Assembly: GCF_012843875.1 (NCBI RefSeq)
Contig: NZ_JABAFY010000027.1
Location: forward strand, 1-34,781
Length of the DNA: 34,781 bases
Reading direction: 5' to 3'
From: Desulfovibrio piger
Lineage (GTDB): Bacteria > Desulfobacterota > Desulfovibrionia > Desulfovibrionales > Desulfovibrionaceae
The position numbers and the translations under genes were made by a program. How positions within the stretch are numbered: position 1 is the stretch's first letter; every line of letters starts with the position of its first letter. The notes beneath the pieces were generated by a model, which had not been told where the DNA came from, made no database searches, and was given only the letters and a program-made list of their open reading frames with translations. Below are positions 23,991 to 32,261 of this stretch, in pieces.

Positions 23991-24029
23991 TAAAAACCGG
24001 CGCATGACGCTCTCTCGTCACACGCCGGT
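23991..24029 (-). terminator. Intrinsic terminator after ribF
   Basis: On the minus strand ACCGGCG...TGACG (24029-24016) pairs with CGTCA..CGCCGGT (24009-23996) with a two-base mismatch, followed by TTTTTA. It lies 74 bases after the ribF stop and separates that operon from mcrBC. Confidence 0.85.
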
Positions 24030-24102
24030 CTCACTGGCATGAGGATACCGCCCCGCAGGGCAGCCCCGCCATTTCAGGTGCGCTATACCATCGCCGTCTG
24101 TT

Positions 24103-25014
24103 CTAAAAATACATGGTCAGCAGATCGCGGGCCCGGGCCACGTCGGTGCGGATCTGGGCCACCAGGGCATCGGCGGAGTCGAAACGCTTCTCGTCGCGCA
24201 GGCGGGCCACGAAGTCCAGGCGCAGCTCGCTGCCGTAGAGGTTCAGATCCGTATCCAGCAGGAAGCTCTCGATGCTCAGGCCGTAATCCCCGAAGGTGGG
24301 TTTGCGGCCGATGTTGGTCACGGCCTGCAGGGTCTTGCCCAGGTGCGGCACCACCACGCGGGTGGCGTAGACGCCCGGTGCGGGCAGCATGGTGTCCGGG
24401 ATGGCGATGTTGGCCGTGGGGAAGCCCAGGCCGGTGCCGCGGCCTTCGCCGTGCACCACCAGGCCCTCGCAGCCGTAGGCATGGCCCAGCAGGCTGGCGG
24501 CCGTGGCCACATCGCCCTTGCCGATGAGCTCACGCAGGCAGGTGGAGCTGACCACATGCCCGCCCACTTCCACCGGCGGCAGCTGGTCCACGTCAAAGCC
24601 GTACTTCTCGCCCAGGGCACGCAGCACATCGGGCTGGCCGCTGCGGCCGCGCCCCAGCGTGAAATCATGCCCGATGACCAGATGTTTGAGCCGCAGCGGC
24701 AGCAGGTGCTGCCGGACGAACTCCTCGGGCGACAGCGCGGCCAGCTCGTGGGTGAAGGGCAGCTCCAGCACACGCAGATCGCCCAGGCCCTGCAGCAGGC
24801 GCATGCGGGCGGCCCGGCTGGTCAGGGGCTGATGCGGCCTGCCGAAAAGCACGCGCGGATGCGGCCAGAAGGTGATGACCACGCAATCCAGGCCGAACTG
24901 CTGGCTGTAGGTCAGCGCACGGCGAATGAGGACCTGATGGCCCTGGTGTACGCCGTCGAAATTGCCGATGGTGACGGCCGTGGCGCGGGGAGACGCGGAA
25001 GGGGAAGTTTCCAT
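24103..25014 (-). CDS. ribF: Bifunctional riboflavin kinase / FAD synthetase
   Basis: This 303-residue enzyme makes FMN and then FAD. The N-terminal FAD synthetase (nucleotidyltransferase) shows VTIGNFDGVHQGHQVLI, VVITFWPHPRVLF, LVIGHDFTLGRGRSG and SSTCLRELI. The C-terminal riboflavin kinase shows GRGTGLGFPTANI, PAPGVYATRV, TNIGRKPTFG, ESFLLDTDLNLYG and LRDEKRFDSADALVAQI. ATG 25014 is favoured because the domain begins directly after it, although no strong Shine-Dalgarno is visible. It begins 15 bases after the stop of the small upstream gene, so translational coupling is likely. The protein supplies FAD for the many flavoenzymes of such an anaerobe. Confidence 0.95.
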   Translation of the reverse strand: METSPSASPRATAVTIGNFDGVHQGHQVLIRRALTYSQQFGLDCVVITFWPHPRVLFGRPHQPLTSRAARMRLLQGLGDLRVLELPFTHELAALSPEEFVRQHLLPLRLKHLVIGHDFTLGRGRSGQPDVLRALGEKYGFDVDQLPPVEVGGHVVSSTCLRELIGKGDVATAASLLGHAYGCEGLVVHGEGRGTGLGFPTANIAIPDTMLPAPGVYATRVVVPHLGKTLQAVTNIGRKPTFGDYGLSIESFLLDTDLNLYGSELRLDFVARLRDEKRFDSADALVAQIRTDVARARDLLTMYF

Positions 25015-25028
25015 GATGGTCCAGTTGC

Positions 25029-25356
25029 TCAGATAAGACGGTCGAAAATGGATTGATAGGTTTGCCGCACATGCAGCATCAGGCGCAGGGCCATGGCCTG
25101 TGCGCGGGCCTCGTCCTCGAAAAAGACAGCGGCCAGAAAACGGGACACGGGACGAAAGTCCGCATCGCCCCGCTCGGCCAGCACCTCCCAGTAGGCCGCG
25201 CCACTCCGCCAGCAGCCGGGCACGACGCCGGAACTGCAGACGGCCGATACCGAGGATGTGCAGGGCCCGTCCCGCATCCAGATCGAGGAGCAGGACGGGG
25301 AAATTGTCCAGGGCCTCCCGTACCGCATCGGCACGGACGGCCATCAGACTGCTCAT
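25029..25356 (-). pseudogene. Small conserved-looking gene split by a frameshift
   Basis: Two frames together read as one compact protein of about 109 residues. The first frame starts at ATG 25356 (MSSLMAVRADAVREALDN, then PVLLLDLDAGRALHILGIG, RRRARLLAEW). The second continues as GAAYWEVLAERGDADFRPV, FFEDEARAQAMALRLMLH and TYQSIFDRLI, ending at 25029. The switch falls near 25195-25203 on the minus strand, around TGGCGCGGCC, where losing one base or gaining two restores a single frame. Either a true frameshift mutation or a sequencing error in this GC-rich stretch would explain it. The start overlaps the helicase stop (ATGA) and ribF begins 15 bases after the end, so it occupies a normal operon slot. 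I do not recognise the family. Confidence 0.6.
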
Positions 25357-27071
25357 GCTTCTGCCTGACCTTCAGCCGCAGGCTTGCGACGACGGCGACG
25401 ACGGCGGCGCTTGGCCGTGCCCTCCCCTTCGGCAGGGGCGGGAGCATCCCCGCCATCCGCCGCGGGCGCGGCGTCCGCGACGGCCTCGACGGCGGGAGCG
25501 GCGGCCTCGGCGGCCTTGTCCCCGCGATCACGGCGACGACGGGAGGAACGCTTGCGGCCCCGGCCCTCGCCGTCACCACGGCGGGAAGATTCGCTGCGGC
25601 CTTCGGGCAGCTGCTGCACATGGCCCAGGCTCTCCTGATAGGCGGCATCCACCAGCATGGCCAGCAGCAGACCGTTCTCGTCGTCCTCGGCCTGGCTGGC
25701 CAGTTCGCGCACCAGCGGCGCATAACGAGCCACGCGCATCTTCTCCAGACCGGTCAGCTTGCGGAAACGGCTCTCCAGCAGGGTGGTCACGCGCGCACCG
25801 GCCACCACGGCCACGTCCTCGTCCGTGGGAGCGGGGATCTCGCGCAGGGCGATCTTGTAATGGCGGGCGATGCGCTCCAGTTCCATGCGCTGCATGATGT
25901 CCACCAGCGAGATGACCGTACCGGCGGCCCCGGCACGGCCCGTGCGGCCGGCACGATGGATGTAGCTCTCATGGTCTTCCGGGGGCTCGTAGAGGAAAAC
26001 GTGGGACAGGGCCGGGATGTCGATACCGCGCGCGGCCACGTCCGTGGCCACCAGATACTGCAGGCTGCCCTGGCGGATCTTGTCCAGTACGGCCTCGCGA
26101 CGGGCCTGGGAAAGGTCGGCCGACAGCTCGTCGGCGTTGTAGCCGAAGCCCTGCAGCACGCCGGTGATGTAATGGACGTTGGCCTTGGTGTTGCAAAAGA
26201 TGATGGCCGATGCCGGGTTCTCGGTCTCCAGCAGGCGCACCAGCACGCGGTCCTTGTCCATGGGACGGCTCTGGCAGAACAGATGCTGCACTTCGGCCAC
26301 ATGCACTTCCTTCTGCGAGAGGGAGAGCATGGAAGGCTCGGTCAGGAATTCCCCGGCCAGCTTGAGCACGTGCGGCGGATAGGTGGCCGAGAACATGCTG
26401 GTGTGGATGCGGCGGCGCGGCAGGTAGCGCTGCACTTCCTTCATGTCGGGGTAGAAGCCGATGGACAGCATGCGGTCGGCTTCGTCGAAGACCAGGGCGT
26501 CCAGATCGTCCAGCGAAAGGGTGCGGCGCAGCAGATGGTCCAGCACGCGGCCGGGCGTGCCCACCACCAGCTGGGCCCCGTCGCGCAGGGCGTCCATCTG
26601 CTTTTTGTAGCCCACGCCGCCATAGACGGCCACGGGACGGATGCCCGTGCCTTCGAACAGGGTGCGCGCCTCGTGCTCCACCTGCACGGCCAGCTCGCGG
26701 GTGGGCACCAGGATCAGGGCCTGGGCGGCGTGCAGTTCGGGATCCAGACGCGGCACCAGGGGCAGCAGGTAGCAGCCGGTCTTGCCGCTGCCGGTACGGG
26801 ACTGCACCATGATGTCGCGGCCTTCCAGCAGGTACGGCAGGGCCAGGGACTGCACGGGCATCAGGGACGTCCAGCCCGCACGGCCGCAGGCGGCGGCGAT
26901 GGTCTCGGGCAGGGTCTCCAGCGTGGCGCGCGGCAGGGCGTTCTCGGGCTCGGCCACGGAAAAATTCTCAAGGGAAGCGCCGGGGGTGGAAAGTTCGGCC
27001 GCAGGGGCGGCCTGTTCCTGCGCGGCCTCTCCGGCGGAGGCGGGGCAGGTAGGATCGGTGATGTCGGACAT
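25353..27071 (-). CDS. DEAD-box ATP-dependent RNA helicase
   Basis: This 572-residue RNA helicase contains the ordered SF2 motifs: Q-motif region around TSLMPVQSLALPYL, Walker A SRTGSGKT, PTRELAVQ, GTPGRVLDHL, VFDEADRML, FSATYPP, IIFCNTKANV, VATDVAARGIDIP and HRAGRTGRAG. It unwinds or remodels RNA, for example in ribosome assembly or mRNA decay. The first 60 residues are an Ala/Glu-rich leader. The last 90 or so form a disordered Arg/Ala/Glu tail ending in a run of arginines, a typical RNA-binding extension. ATG 27071 was chosen because an upstream in-frame ATG at 27389 would add about 106 residues of no family character. Its stop overlaps the next small gene by four bases. DeaD/CsdA and RhlE subfamilies cannot be separated confidently. 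Confidence 0.93.
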   Translation of the reverse strand: MSDITDPTCPASAGEAAQEQAAPAAELSTPGASLENFSVAEPENALPRATLETLPETIAAACGRAGWTSLMPVQSLALPYLLEGRDIMVQSRTGSGKTGCYLLPLVPRLDPELHAAQALILVPTRELAVQVEHEARTLFEGTGIRPVAVYGGVGYKKQMDALRDGAQLVVGTPGRVLDHLLRRTLSLDDLDALVFDEADRMLSIGFYPDMKEVQRYLPRRRIHTSMFSATYPPHVLKLAGEFLTEPSMLSLSQKEVHVAEVQHLFCQSRPMDKDRVLVRLLETENPASAIIFCNTKANVHYITGVLQGFGYNADELSADLSQARREAVLDKIRQGSLQYLVATDVAARGIDIPALSHVFLYEPPEDHESYIHRAGRTGRAGAAGTVISLVDIMQRMELERIARHYKIALREIPAPTDEDVAVVAGARVTTLLESRFRKLTGLEKMRVARYAPLVRELASQAEDDENGLLLAMLVDAAYQESLGHVQQLPEGRSESSRRGDGEGRGRKRSSRRRRDRGDKAAEAAAPAVEAVADAAPAADGGDAPAPAEGEGTAKRRRRRRRRKPAAEGQAEA

Positions 27072-27458
27072 GATGGCTCTCTGACGCACGGCGGCCGGGG
27101 GGATCCCGTCTGCCGCCGATGCGGATGGGTTATTCTTTTGATGTCGGAAACGTACTAACCTGCCACAAGCGGCGCCCATGCGCAAGGCGCCGCCGGGGCC
27201 CTCCCGCGGCGGGCACGGGCGCGGCCTGCAAAGGCCTTCGCGATGGCGTCGGCCGGACAGGGGCGCCCCCTTTGCCGGGTGCAGGGCGGGCCCCGTTGTT
27301 GAAAGCCCGCCCACCTTTCCGTCAGGCAGCGCCCGAGGCGTCCCCGTACGCAGGGGCGGCAAAAAGGCGCGGGGCACGGCTCTTGTCACCCTGGCGTCGC
27401 CAGGCTGTCACCGGCAGCGGACAGGCTGTGAAAAAAGGCCGCCGGATGCGGGCGCCGC
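27072..27458. other. Divergent intergenic region between helicase and hisI
   Basis: About 390 bases separate the divergent helicase and his genes before the hisI promoter. Reading frames in it have no recognisable product. I see no riboswitch, tRNA or repeat. Confidence 0.5.
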
Positions 27459-27487
27459 TTGCGTCCGGGCAAGAATGCGGCTAGCCT
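27459..27487 (+). promoter_or_regulatory. Candidate promoter for hisI-hisG
   Basis: TTGCGT (27459-27464), a 17-base spacer and TAGCCT (27482-27487) lie 73 bases before the hisI start. The leader then holds a short GC-rich fold and seven T residues (27539-27545) ahead of the ribosome site CGGAGGGAGCC. No histidine-rich leader peptide was found. Confidence 0.45.
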
Positions 27488-27559
27488 GAAAGGCCTCACC
27501 GGCGCACCCGCCGTACGGACAGGGGCACCGGAGCATGTTTTTTTGATTCGGAGGGAGCC

Positions 27560-27952
27560 ATGGCGCAACTACAGCCGGATTTCGGTCCCGATTTTTCCAA
27601 GGGACTGGTCCCCGCCATCGCGCAGGACGCGGCCACGGGCGAAGTGCTCATGCTGGCCTATATGAATGAAGAAGCCTGGAAACGTACCCTGGAAACCGGC
27701 GAGGCCCATTACTGGAGCCGCAGCCGCAAGGAACTCTGGCACAAGGGCGGCACGTCCGGGAACGTACAGAAAGTGCTTTCCATCCGCCTGGACTGCGACA
27801 GCGACACCGTGCTGCTCAAGATCGAGCAGATCGGCGGCGCGGCCTGCCATACGGGACGGCGTTCCTGCTTCTACCGGGAATGGGACAACGGCGTGGTGCG
27901 CGAGTGCTCCCCCGTGGTCTTCGATCCCCGGAAGGTCTACGGCACCAAGTAG
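27560..27952 (+). CDS. hisI: Phosphoribosyl-AMP cyclohydrolase
   Basis: This 130-residue monofunctional HisI opens the adenine ring of phosphoribosyl-AMP, the third step of histidine synthesis. Family motifs are [29 protein letters not shown] and [22 protein letters not shown]. The zinc/magnesium-binding cysteines are seen in LDCDSD and the [11 protein letters not shown] segment. The length matches the stand-alone enzyme, with no fused HisE domain. ATG 27560 follows GGAGGGAGCC. hisG lies 114 bases downstream on the same strand with a mini-ORF between, so a two-gene his operon is likely. Confidence 0.96.
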   Translation: MAQLQPDFGPDFSKGLVPAIAQDAATGEVLMLAYMNEEAWKRTLETGEAHYWSRSRKELWHKGGTSGNVQKVLSIRLDCDSDTVLLKIEQIGGAACHTGRRSCFYREWDNGVVRECSPVVFDPRKVYGTK

Positions 27953-28007
27953 CCGGGACCACACGATGCTTTCTTCGGGCCCTCGGGCCCGTCTCTGGGA
28001 AGGAGCC

Positions 28008-28061
28008 ATGCGGCGCATGGCCCAAACAACACAGCAGCAGGCCTTTCGCCTGCCGGAGTAG
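28008..28061 (+). CDS. 17-codon mini-ORF between hisI and hisG
   Basis: A 17-residue reading frame (MRRMAQTTQQQAFRLPE) starts at ATG 28008 directly behind a near-ideal ribosome site GGGAAGGAGCC (27997-28007). It ends with TAG 28059-28061, five bases before the hisG start. Its 3' part forms the hairpin GCAGGC-CTTTC-GCCTGC and its last codons contain the hisG ribosome site CCGGAG. It could couple or gate hisG translation. It is not His-rich, so it is not a classical his attenuator. Translation is inferred only from the ribosome site. Confidence 0.4.
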   Translation: MRRMAQTTQQQAFRLPE

Positions 28062-28066
28062 ACACG

Positions 28067-28960
28067 ATGAGCGAAGAATCGCAGGCCATCCTCAAACTGG
28101 GCGTGCCCAAGGGCTCGCTGGAAGACGCCACCATCAACCTTTTCGAGCGCGCCGGCTGGAAGATCCGCAAGCATACGCGCAACTATTTCCCGGACATCAA
28201 TGACCCCGAGATCACGGCCTCGCTGTGCCGCGTGCAGGAGATCGGCGGCTACATCGCCGCGGGCATCCTGGACGTGGGCATCACCGGCCTGGACTGGCTC
28301 ACGGAAGGCGGTCATGAAGACAAGGTGGTGCACGTGGCGGATCTGGTCTACTCCAAGACGTCCAACCGCCCCTGCCGCTGGGTGCTGGCCGTGGCCGGTG
28401 ACTCCCCCTACCAGTGCCCGCAGGACCTGGCCGGCAAGCGCATCGCCACCGAGCTGGAAGGCCTGACCCGCAATTACTTCAAGCGCGTGGGCGTGGACGT
28501 GAACGTCTTCTATTCCTGGGGCGCTACGGAAGCCAAGGTCGTGGAAGGCCTAGCCGACGGTATCGTGGAAGTGACCGAGACCGGCACCACCATCCGGGCC
28601 CACGGCCTGCGCATCATCGACGAAGTGATGTGCTCCTACCCGGTCATCATCGCCAACAAGGAAGCCTGGGCCGACCCGTGCAAGCGCGCCAAGATCGACC
28701 AGCTGACCCTGCTCCTGCAGGGCGCCCTGCGCGCCGAAAGCCTGGTGGCCATCAAGATGAACGCCCCGGCCTCCAACCTGGACGCCATCCTCGAGATGCT
28801 GCCCTCCCTGAACTCGCCCACGGTCTCGCCCCTGCGCGACGAAGCCTGGCTCTCGGTGGAAACCGTGGTCAACATCGACGTGGTGCGCGACCTCATCCCC
28901 CGTCTGCGCGACGCCGGGGCCGAAGGCATCATCGAATACGCCCTGAACAAGGTCATCTAG
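28067..28960 (+). CDS. hisG: ATP phosphoribosyltransferase, long form
   Basis: This 297-residue HisG catalyses the first, committed step of histidine synthesis, joining ATP and PRPP. Motifs seen are LGVPKGSLEDATINLFERAGW, GILDVGITGLDWL, ATELEGLTRNYFKRVGV, the PRPP-binding segment GIVEVTETGTTIRAHGLRIID, and a C-terminal ACT-like regulatory domain (about 220-297). That domain marks the HisZ-independent, histidine-inhibited long form. ATG 28067 follows CCGGAG. The gene is downstream of hisI and, with the PHP phosphatase gene at 14.7 kb, shows that the his genes are scattered rather than in one cluster. Confidence 0.96.
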   Translation: MSEESQAILKLGVPKGSLEDATINLFERAGWKIRKHTRNYFPDINDPEITASLCRVQEIGGYIAAGILDVGITGLDWLTEGGHEDKVVHVADLVYSKTSNRPCRWVLAVAGDSPYQCPQDLAGKRIATELEGLTRNYFKRVGVDVNVFYSWGATEAKVVEGLADGIVEVTETGTTIRAHGLRIIDEVMCSYPVIIANKEAWADPCKRAKIDQLTLLLQGALRAESLVAIKMNAPASNLDAILEMLPSLNSPTVSPLRDEAWLSVETVVNIDVVRDLIPRLRDAGAEGIIEYALNKVI

Positions 28961-29164
28961 CAGGGCCTGACGAAAAAATGTCTGTGGGGGAGGGCCCCCT
29001 TATCTCTGCTGTCGATGCCCGTAGCTTCCTTCGTCGCAACGGGCACGGCCCTTGCAGGCCGCCTTCGGTCGCTTGCTCGCGGCAAAAAGGGGCTCCCTCC
29101 CCCGCACCCCCTCCCTCCCCACAACCCGCCATTCGGGGCTGGGGGATATGGGAAAGGACAGGCA
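28961..29164. other. Intergenic region after hisG
   Basis: A GC-rich stretch between the hisG stop and the terminator. Small pairings exist (GGGCC/GGCCC types), but no gene or named RNA is recognisable. Confidence 0.4.
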
Positions 29165-29197
29165 GCGGCATCTCCTGCGGGAGAGGGGCGCTTTTTT
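29165..29197 (+). terminator. Terminator downstream of hisG
   Basis: An imperfect stem (GCG.C.TCTCC, loop, GGAGA....CGC) between 29165 and 29191 is followed by six T residues. A second weak candidate, AAAGGCC 29208-29214 with GGCCTTT 29246-29252 and a following T-run, lies just downstream. Confidence 0.55.
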
Positions 29198-29339
29198 GTT
29201 ATCGGGGAAAGGCCATGATCATGTCGTCTCGTCCGGTGGTTTCCGGCCTTTTTTTCAAAAGCCGGATGCCCAGACACGGGGCGCCCCCTCAAGATGGCTG
29301 TTTTCTCTCCCCTTCTGTCCCCCGCCACGAGGTCCCGTC

Positions 29340-29663
29340 ATGTATCGCCAGCCTCTCCGCCTGCTGACCGTCCTCTGCCTTTTGGGCATCGCTCCCGCCT
29401 TCGCCGCGCAGGTGTCCGCAGAAAGCGGCCCTCTCCCGTCCTCCGTCACCAGCGTGGCCGCCGCGACCGGCTCTGTCCGGCAGCCTTCGTCCTCCGTCCG
29501 GTCTTCCGCCCGTCCCGTCCAGCGGCAATGGCAGGGCAATCCCGCACGCAAGGGCTACGACGACTTCCGCAACAAGCACCATCTGCGTCCCGAAGGCCAG
29601 CACCGTCTGCCCCGGCCCCGCATCCAGCGGGACGGCTCCTGGCGTCCGGGCCGTCGCGACTGA
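29340..29663 (+). CDS. Small exported protein of unknown function
   Basis: This 107-residue protein has a clear signal peptide: a basic start (MYRQPLRLL), a hydrophobic core (TVLCLLGIAPAF) and a likely signal peptidase site after AFA (about residue 22). The mature part is Ser/Val-rich at first, then strongly basic and Pro/Arg-rich (GYDDFRNKHHLRPEGQHRL, PRPRIQRDGSWRPGRRD), without cysteines. It is therefore a soluble, cationic periplasmic protein. GAGG precedes ATG 29340 at suitable spacing, and an upstream in-frame extension is rejected because it would bury the signal peptide. It stands alone. I recognise no family. Confidence 0.6.
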   Translation: MYRQPLRLLTVLCLLGIAPAFAAQVSAESGPLPSSVTSVAAATGSVRQPSSSVRSSARPVQRQWQGNPARKGYDDFRNKHHLRPEGQHRLPRPRIQRDGSWRPGRRD

Positions 29664-30053
29664 GGACCCCGCCCTGCAGCCCCCTGCGCAGGTCTCCGCA
29701 GTCCCGGCGCTGCATCATGTTGGGGACACTCGTTCTCCCCAACAGGGGTCCGGGCACACGCTGCATGGCCGCTCCCTCCGCATAAAAGGGACGGCATGGC
29801 CCTCCCGCGGAACCGGCCAAGGGGGGAAGCTCCTGCTCCGCTACGGCAGAAGCGCACGCGATGTCTGCACCGCAGCGGACATGCCCTGCCAAGAGGCTGC
29901 GACGCGTCCCCCGGCACCGCAGCCCGTCTTCCGGAACGAAAAAGTTTGCAGCAAACCCCGGAAGAGGATACAAGCAAGCAGGACAGCGTGCGTTAGGGAA
30001 ATTTTTCCCAAGCACTGTCCCGCTCCCACAACCTTCCAACAAGAGAACGCATC
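29664..30053. other. Intergenic region before the YkgJ-like gene
   Basis: About 390 bases without a supported gene. It holds a perfect hairpin, GTTGGGG (29719-29725) with CCCCAAC (29737-29743), lacking a T-run. A possible -10 GATACA (29970-29975 region) lies ahead of the next gene. No tRNA fold was recognised. Confidence 0.4.
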
Positions 30054-30818
30054 ATGGAAAAAGACGCCAGCCGCGAATTCATGGAAAACCTGCCCGAGCT
30101 GGAACCGGGCAAGACCTTCTGCTTTGCCTGCCATCCCGAAGTTCCCTGCTTCAACCGCTGCTGTGCGGAACTGACCCTGCCCCTGACCCCCTATGACGTG
30201 CTGCGCCTGCGCCGCCATATGAACAACATGCCCAGCGAGGCCTTCCTCAACGACTTCACCCGCATGCGCACCTTCCCCGACACGGGCTTCCCCCTGCCTC
30301 TGCTGCGCATGCTGGAAGGCCCCGGCGAGCCCTGTCCCTTCGTGACGCCCGGCGGCTGTTCCGTGTACGAGAACCGCCCCGGCGCCTGCCGCTTCTACCC
30401 CCTGGGCCGCGGCACCAAGATGGGCCACGAGGGCGTGGACGAACGCTTCTTCCTGGTGCGTGAGCCCCACTGCCACGGCTTTGACGAAGGCAAGGAATGG
30501 ACGGCCCAGACCTGGCTGGCCAGCCAGGAACTGGACGAGTACAATGCCGCCAATGACCGCTACATGCGCCTGATGGCCATGGTCAAGGCCACGGAAAAGC
30601 CGCTGGAACCGCGCATGGCCACCATGGTCATCCTTTGCCTCTACCAGCTGGACAAGTTCCGCGAACTCATCGAAAAAATGGGCATCTTCCGCCGCGTGGA
30701 GATCACCGAAGAGCGCCAGAAGGCCGTCATGGAATCCGACGAAGCCACGCTGGACTTTGCTCTGGACTGGCTGGAACTGGTCATCTTCGGACAGAGCGAA
30801 GGTTTGAACAAAAAGTAG
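30054..30818 (+). CDS. YkgJ-family cysteine-cluster protein
   Basis: This 254-residue protein has the YkgJ/Fe-S or zinc cysteine-cluster arrangement: C23-x2-C26, C32 and C36-C37 near the N-terminus (FCFACHPEVPCFNRCC). Further cysteines follow in GEPCPF, GGCSVYENRPGACRFYPLG and EPHCHGF. This is the pattern of a small metal-binding domain of unknown biochemical role. The remaining helical C-terminal part carries no known motif. ATG 30054 follows AAGAG. It is followed by hairpins and a strong terminator, so it forms its own transcription unit ahead of the TauE gene. A redox or metal-delivery function is possible, but nothing here decides it. Confidence 0.82.
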   Translation: MEKDASREFMENLPELEPGKTFCFACHPEVPCFNRCCAELTLPLTPYDVLRLRRHMNNMPSEAFLNDFTRMRTFPDTGFPLPLLRMLEGPGEPCPFVTPGGCSVYENRPGACRFYPLGRGTKMGHEGVDERFFLVREPHCHGFDEGKEWTAQTWLASQELDEYNAANDRYMRLMAMVKATEKPLEPRMATMVILCLYQLDKFRELIEKMGIFRRVEITEERQKAVMESDEATLDFALDWLELVIFGQSEGLNKK

Positions 30819-30857
30819 CTTTTTTTTGCAACTGTAAAAAAAGCTGACATCTGACAG

Positions 30858-30892
30858 CCTGCTTCCCATCAGGGGAGCAGGGTGTTTTTGTT
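30858..30892 (+). terminator. Intrinsic terminator after the YkgJ-like gene
   Basis: CCTGCTTCCC (30858-30867), loop ATCA, GGGGAGCAGG (30872-30881, one G-T wobble-compatible mismatch), then GTGTTTTTGTTTTT. A T8/A7 pairing hairpin (30817-30843) directly precedes it. Confidence 0.85.
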
Positions 30893-30996
30893 TTTCGTAT
30901 CTCTTTTGGTTACGGCATGTTAGCTGGCGATTGGGATTTTTTGCACAAATGGCATGTTTTTTGCTGTTTTTGACGGCAAACATACCGGGAGGAGTT

Positions 30997-32259
30997 ATGA
31001 GTTTTGGCAGATCACTGTATCAATTTCTGTTAAGCAGCTCGCAGGCCTACGCCAAATGGGACCTGGAAGTCTCCACGTCCATCATCAAGAACCGCAAAAA
31101 GATGCTGTTCCTGCTGGCCCTGGCCGCGCCCATCCTGCTTGTGTGCGGTGCCGAAGCCTATGAAGCCCACGAAATGCTGGGCGGCAAAAGCGCGTATGCG
31201 CCGGCCTTCTACACCACCACCATTTTCCTGGCCTCCATCGCCGTCGGTCTGGCGGCCGGCCTCATCACCGGCTGCATCGGCGCCGGTGGCGGCTTCATCA
31301 TCACCCCGGCCCTGATGGCCGCGGGCGTCAAGGGCATCCTGGCCGTCGGTACGGACCTGTTCCACATCTTCGCCAAGGCCATCATGGGCACCACCGTCCA
31401 CAAAAAGCTCGGTAACGTGTCCGTCAAACTGGCCATCGCGTTCCTGGTAGGCTCCGGTGCCGGTACCTTCGTGGGCGGCGCCATCAACAAGGGCCTGTAC
31501 AATGCCGACCCGCTGCTGTCCGAAATGTTCATCAGCACCATCTACGCCGTGCTGCTGGGCTTCCTGGGCTTCTACGCCCTGTTCGACTTCCTGAAAGCCA
31601 CCCGCGGCACCCAGGCCGACAGCGGCGACGCTCACGGCGGCAGCGCCGGCATGACCGGCCTTTCCGTCAAGCTGCAGAGCCTGAACGTGCCCCCCATGAT
31701 CACCTTTGACGAAGACCTGGTGCCTGGTGGCCGTCGCATCTCCGGCTGGATCGTCGCCGCCGGTGGCGTGGTCGTGGGCATGCTGGCCGCCATCATGGGT
31801 GTGGGCGGCGGTTTCGTGACCTTCCCCATGTTCGTGTACATCTTCGGTGTGTCCTCCATGACCACCGTGGGTACCGACATCCTGCAGATCATCTTCACCG
31901 CCGGTCTGGCTTCCGTGGGCCAGTACGCCATTTACGGTTACGTGTTCTACACCCTGGCCGTGGGCATGCTGCTGGGTTCCCTGCTGGGCATCCAGGTGGG
32001 CGCTCTGACCACCAAGGTCGTCAAGGGCGTGCACATCCGCGGTTTCTACGCCGTGTCCATCATCTCCGGTTTCATCAACCGCGCCGCTACCCTGCCCAAG
32101 AAGCTGGTCGAAATGGAATACCTCGACTGGTCCATGTCCGTGGTGAACACCATCGAAAGCGTGGGCAACGTGATCTTCTGGGCTGTGGTGGCCTTCTTCG
32201 GCCTCTGGGTGTTCAGCAAGTTCTTCCTTAATCTCGGCAAGCTCAGAGGGGAGGCCTAA
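30997..32259 (+). CDS. TauE/SafE (TSUP) family anion permease
   Basis: This 420-residue membrane protein has the two-repeat TSUP fold. The glycine-rich loops GLITGCIGAGGGFIITPALMAAG and AAIMGVGGGFVTFPMFVYIFGV mark the two halves, each followed by GTD (AVGTDLFHIF, TVGTDILQIIF). Roughly eight membrane segments are visible. An N-terminal cytoplasmic-looking stretch and a first TM (MLFLLALAAPILLVCG) precede the repeats. The family moves sulfite, sulfonates, thiosulfate or other small organosulfur or organic anions; the substrate here is not predictable. ATG 30997 follows GGGAGGAG, and the upstream in-frame ATG (30931) lies inside the leader. It is coupled to the next gene (2-base gap), suggesting a two-component permease. 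Confidence 0.88.
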   Translation: MSFGRSLYQFLLSSSQAYAKWDLEVSTSIIKNRKKMLFLLALAAPILLVCGAEAYEAHEMLGGKSAYAPAFYTTTIFLASIAVGLAAGLITGCIGAGGGFIITPALMAAGVKGILAVGTDLFHIFAKAIMGTTVHKKLGNVSVKLAIAFLVGSGAGTFVGGAINKGLYNADPLLSEMFISTIYAVLLGFLGFYALFDFLKATRGTQADSGDAHGGSAGMTGLSVKLQSLNVPPMITFDEDLVPGGRRISGWIVAAGGVVVGMLAAIMGVGGGFVTFPMFVYIFGVSSMTTVGTDILQIIFTAGLASVGQYAIYGYVFYTLAVGMLLGSLLGIQVGALTTKVVKGVHIRGFYAVSIISGFINRAATLPKKLVEMEYLDWSMSVVNTIESVGNVIFWAVVAFFGLWVFSKFFLNLGKLRGEA

Positions 32260-32261
32260 TT

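Noticed and set aside
27482-27559. Possible histidine attenuator before hisI (short fold plus T7)
   Set aside because: There is no leader peptide with a run of His codons, and the stem before the T-run is weak and mismatched.
29719-29743. GTTGGGG/CCCCAAC hairpin as a terminator or tRNA arm
   Set aside because: No T-run follows and no cloverleaf can be drawn around it.
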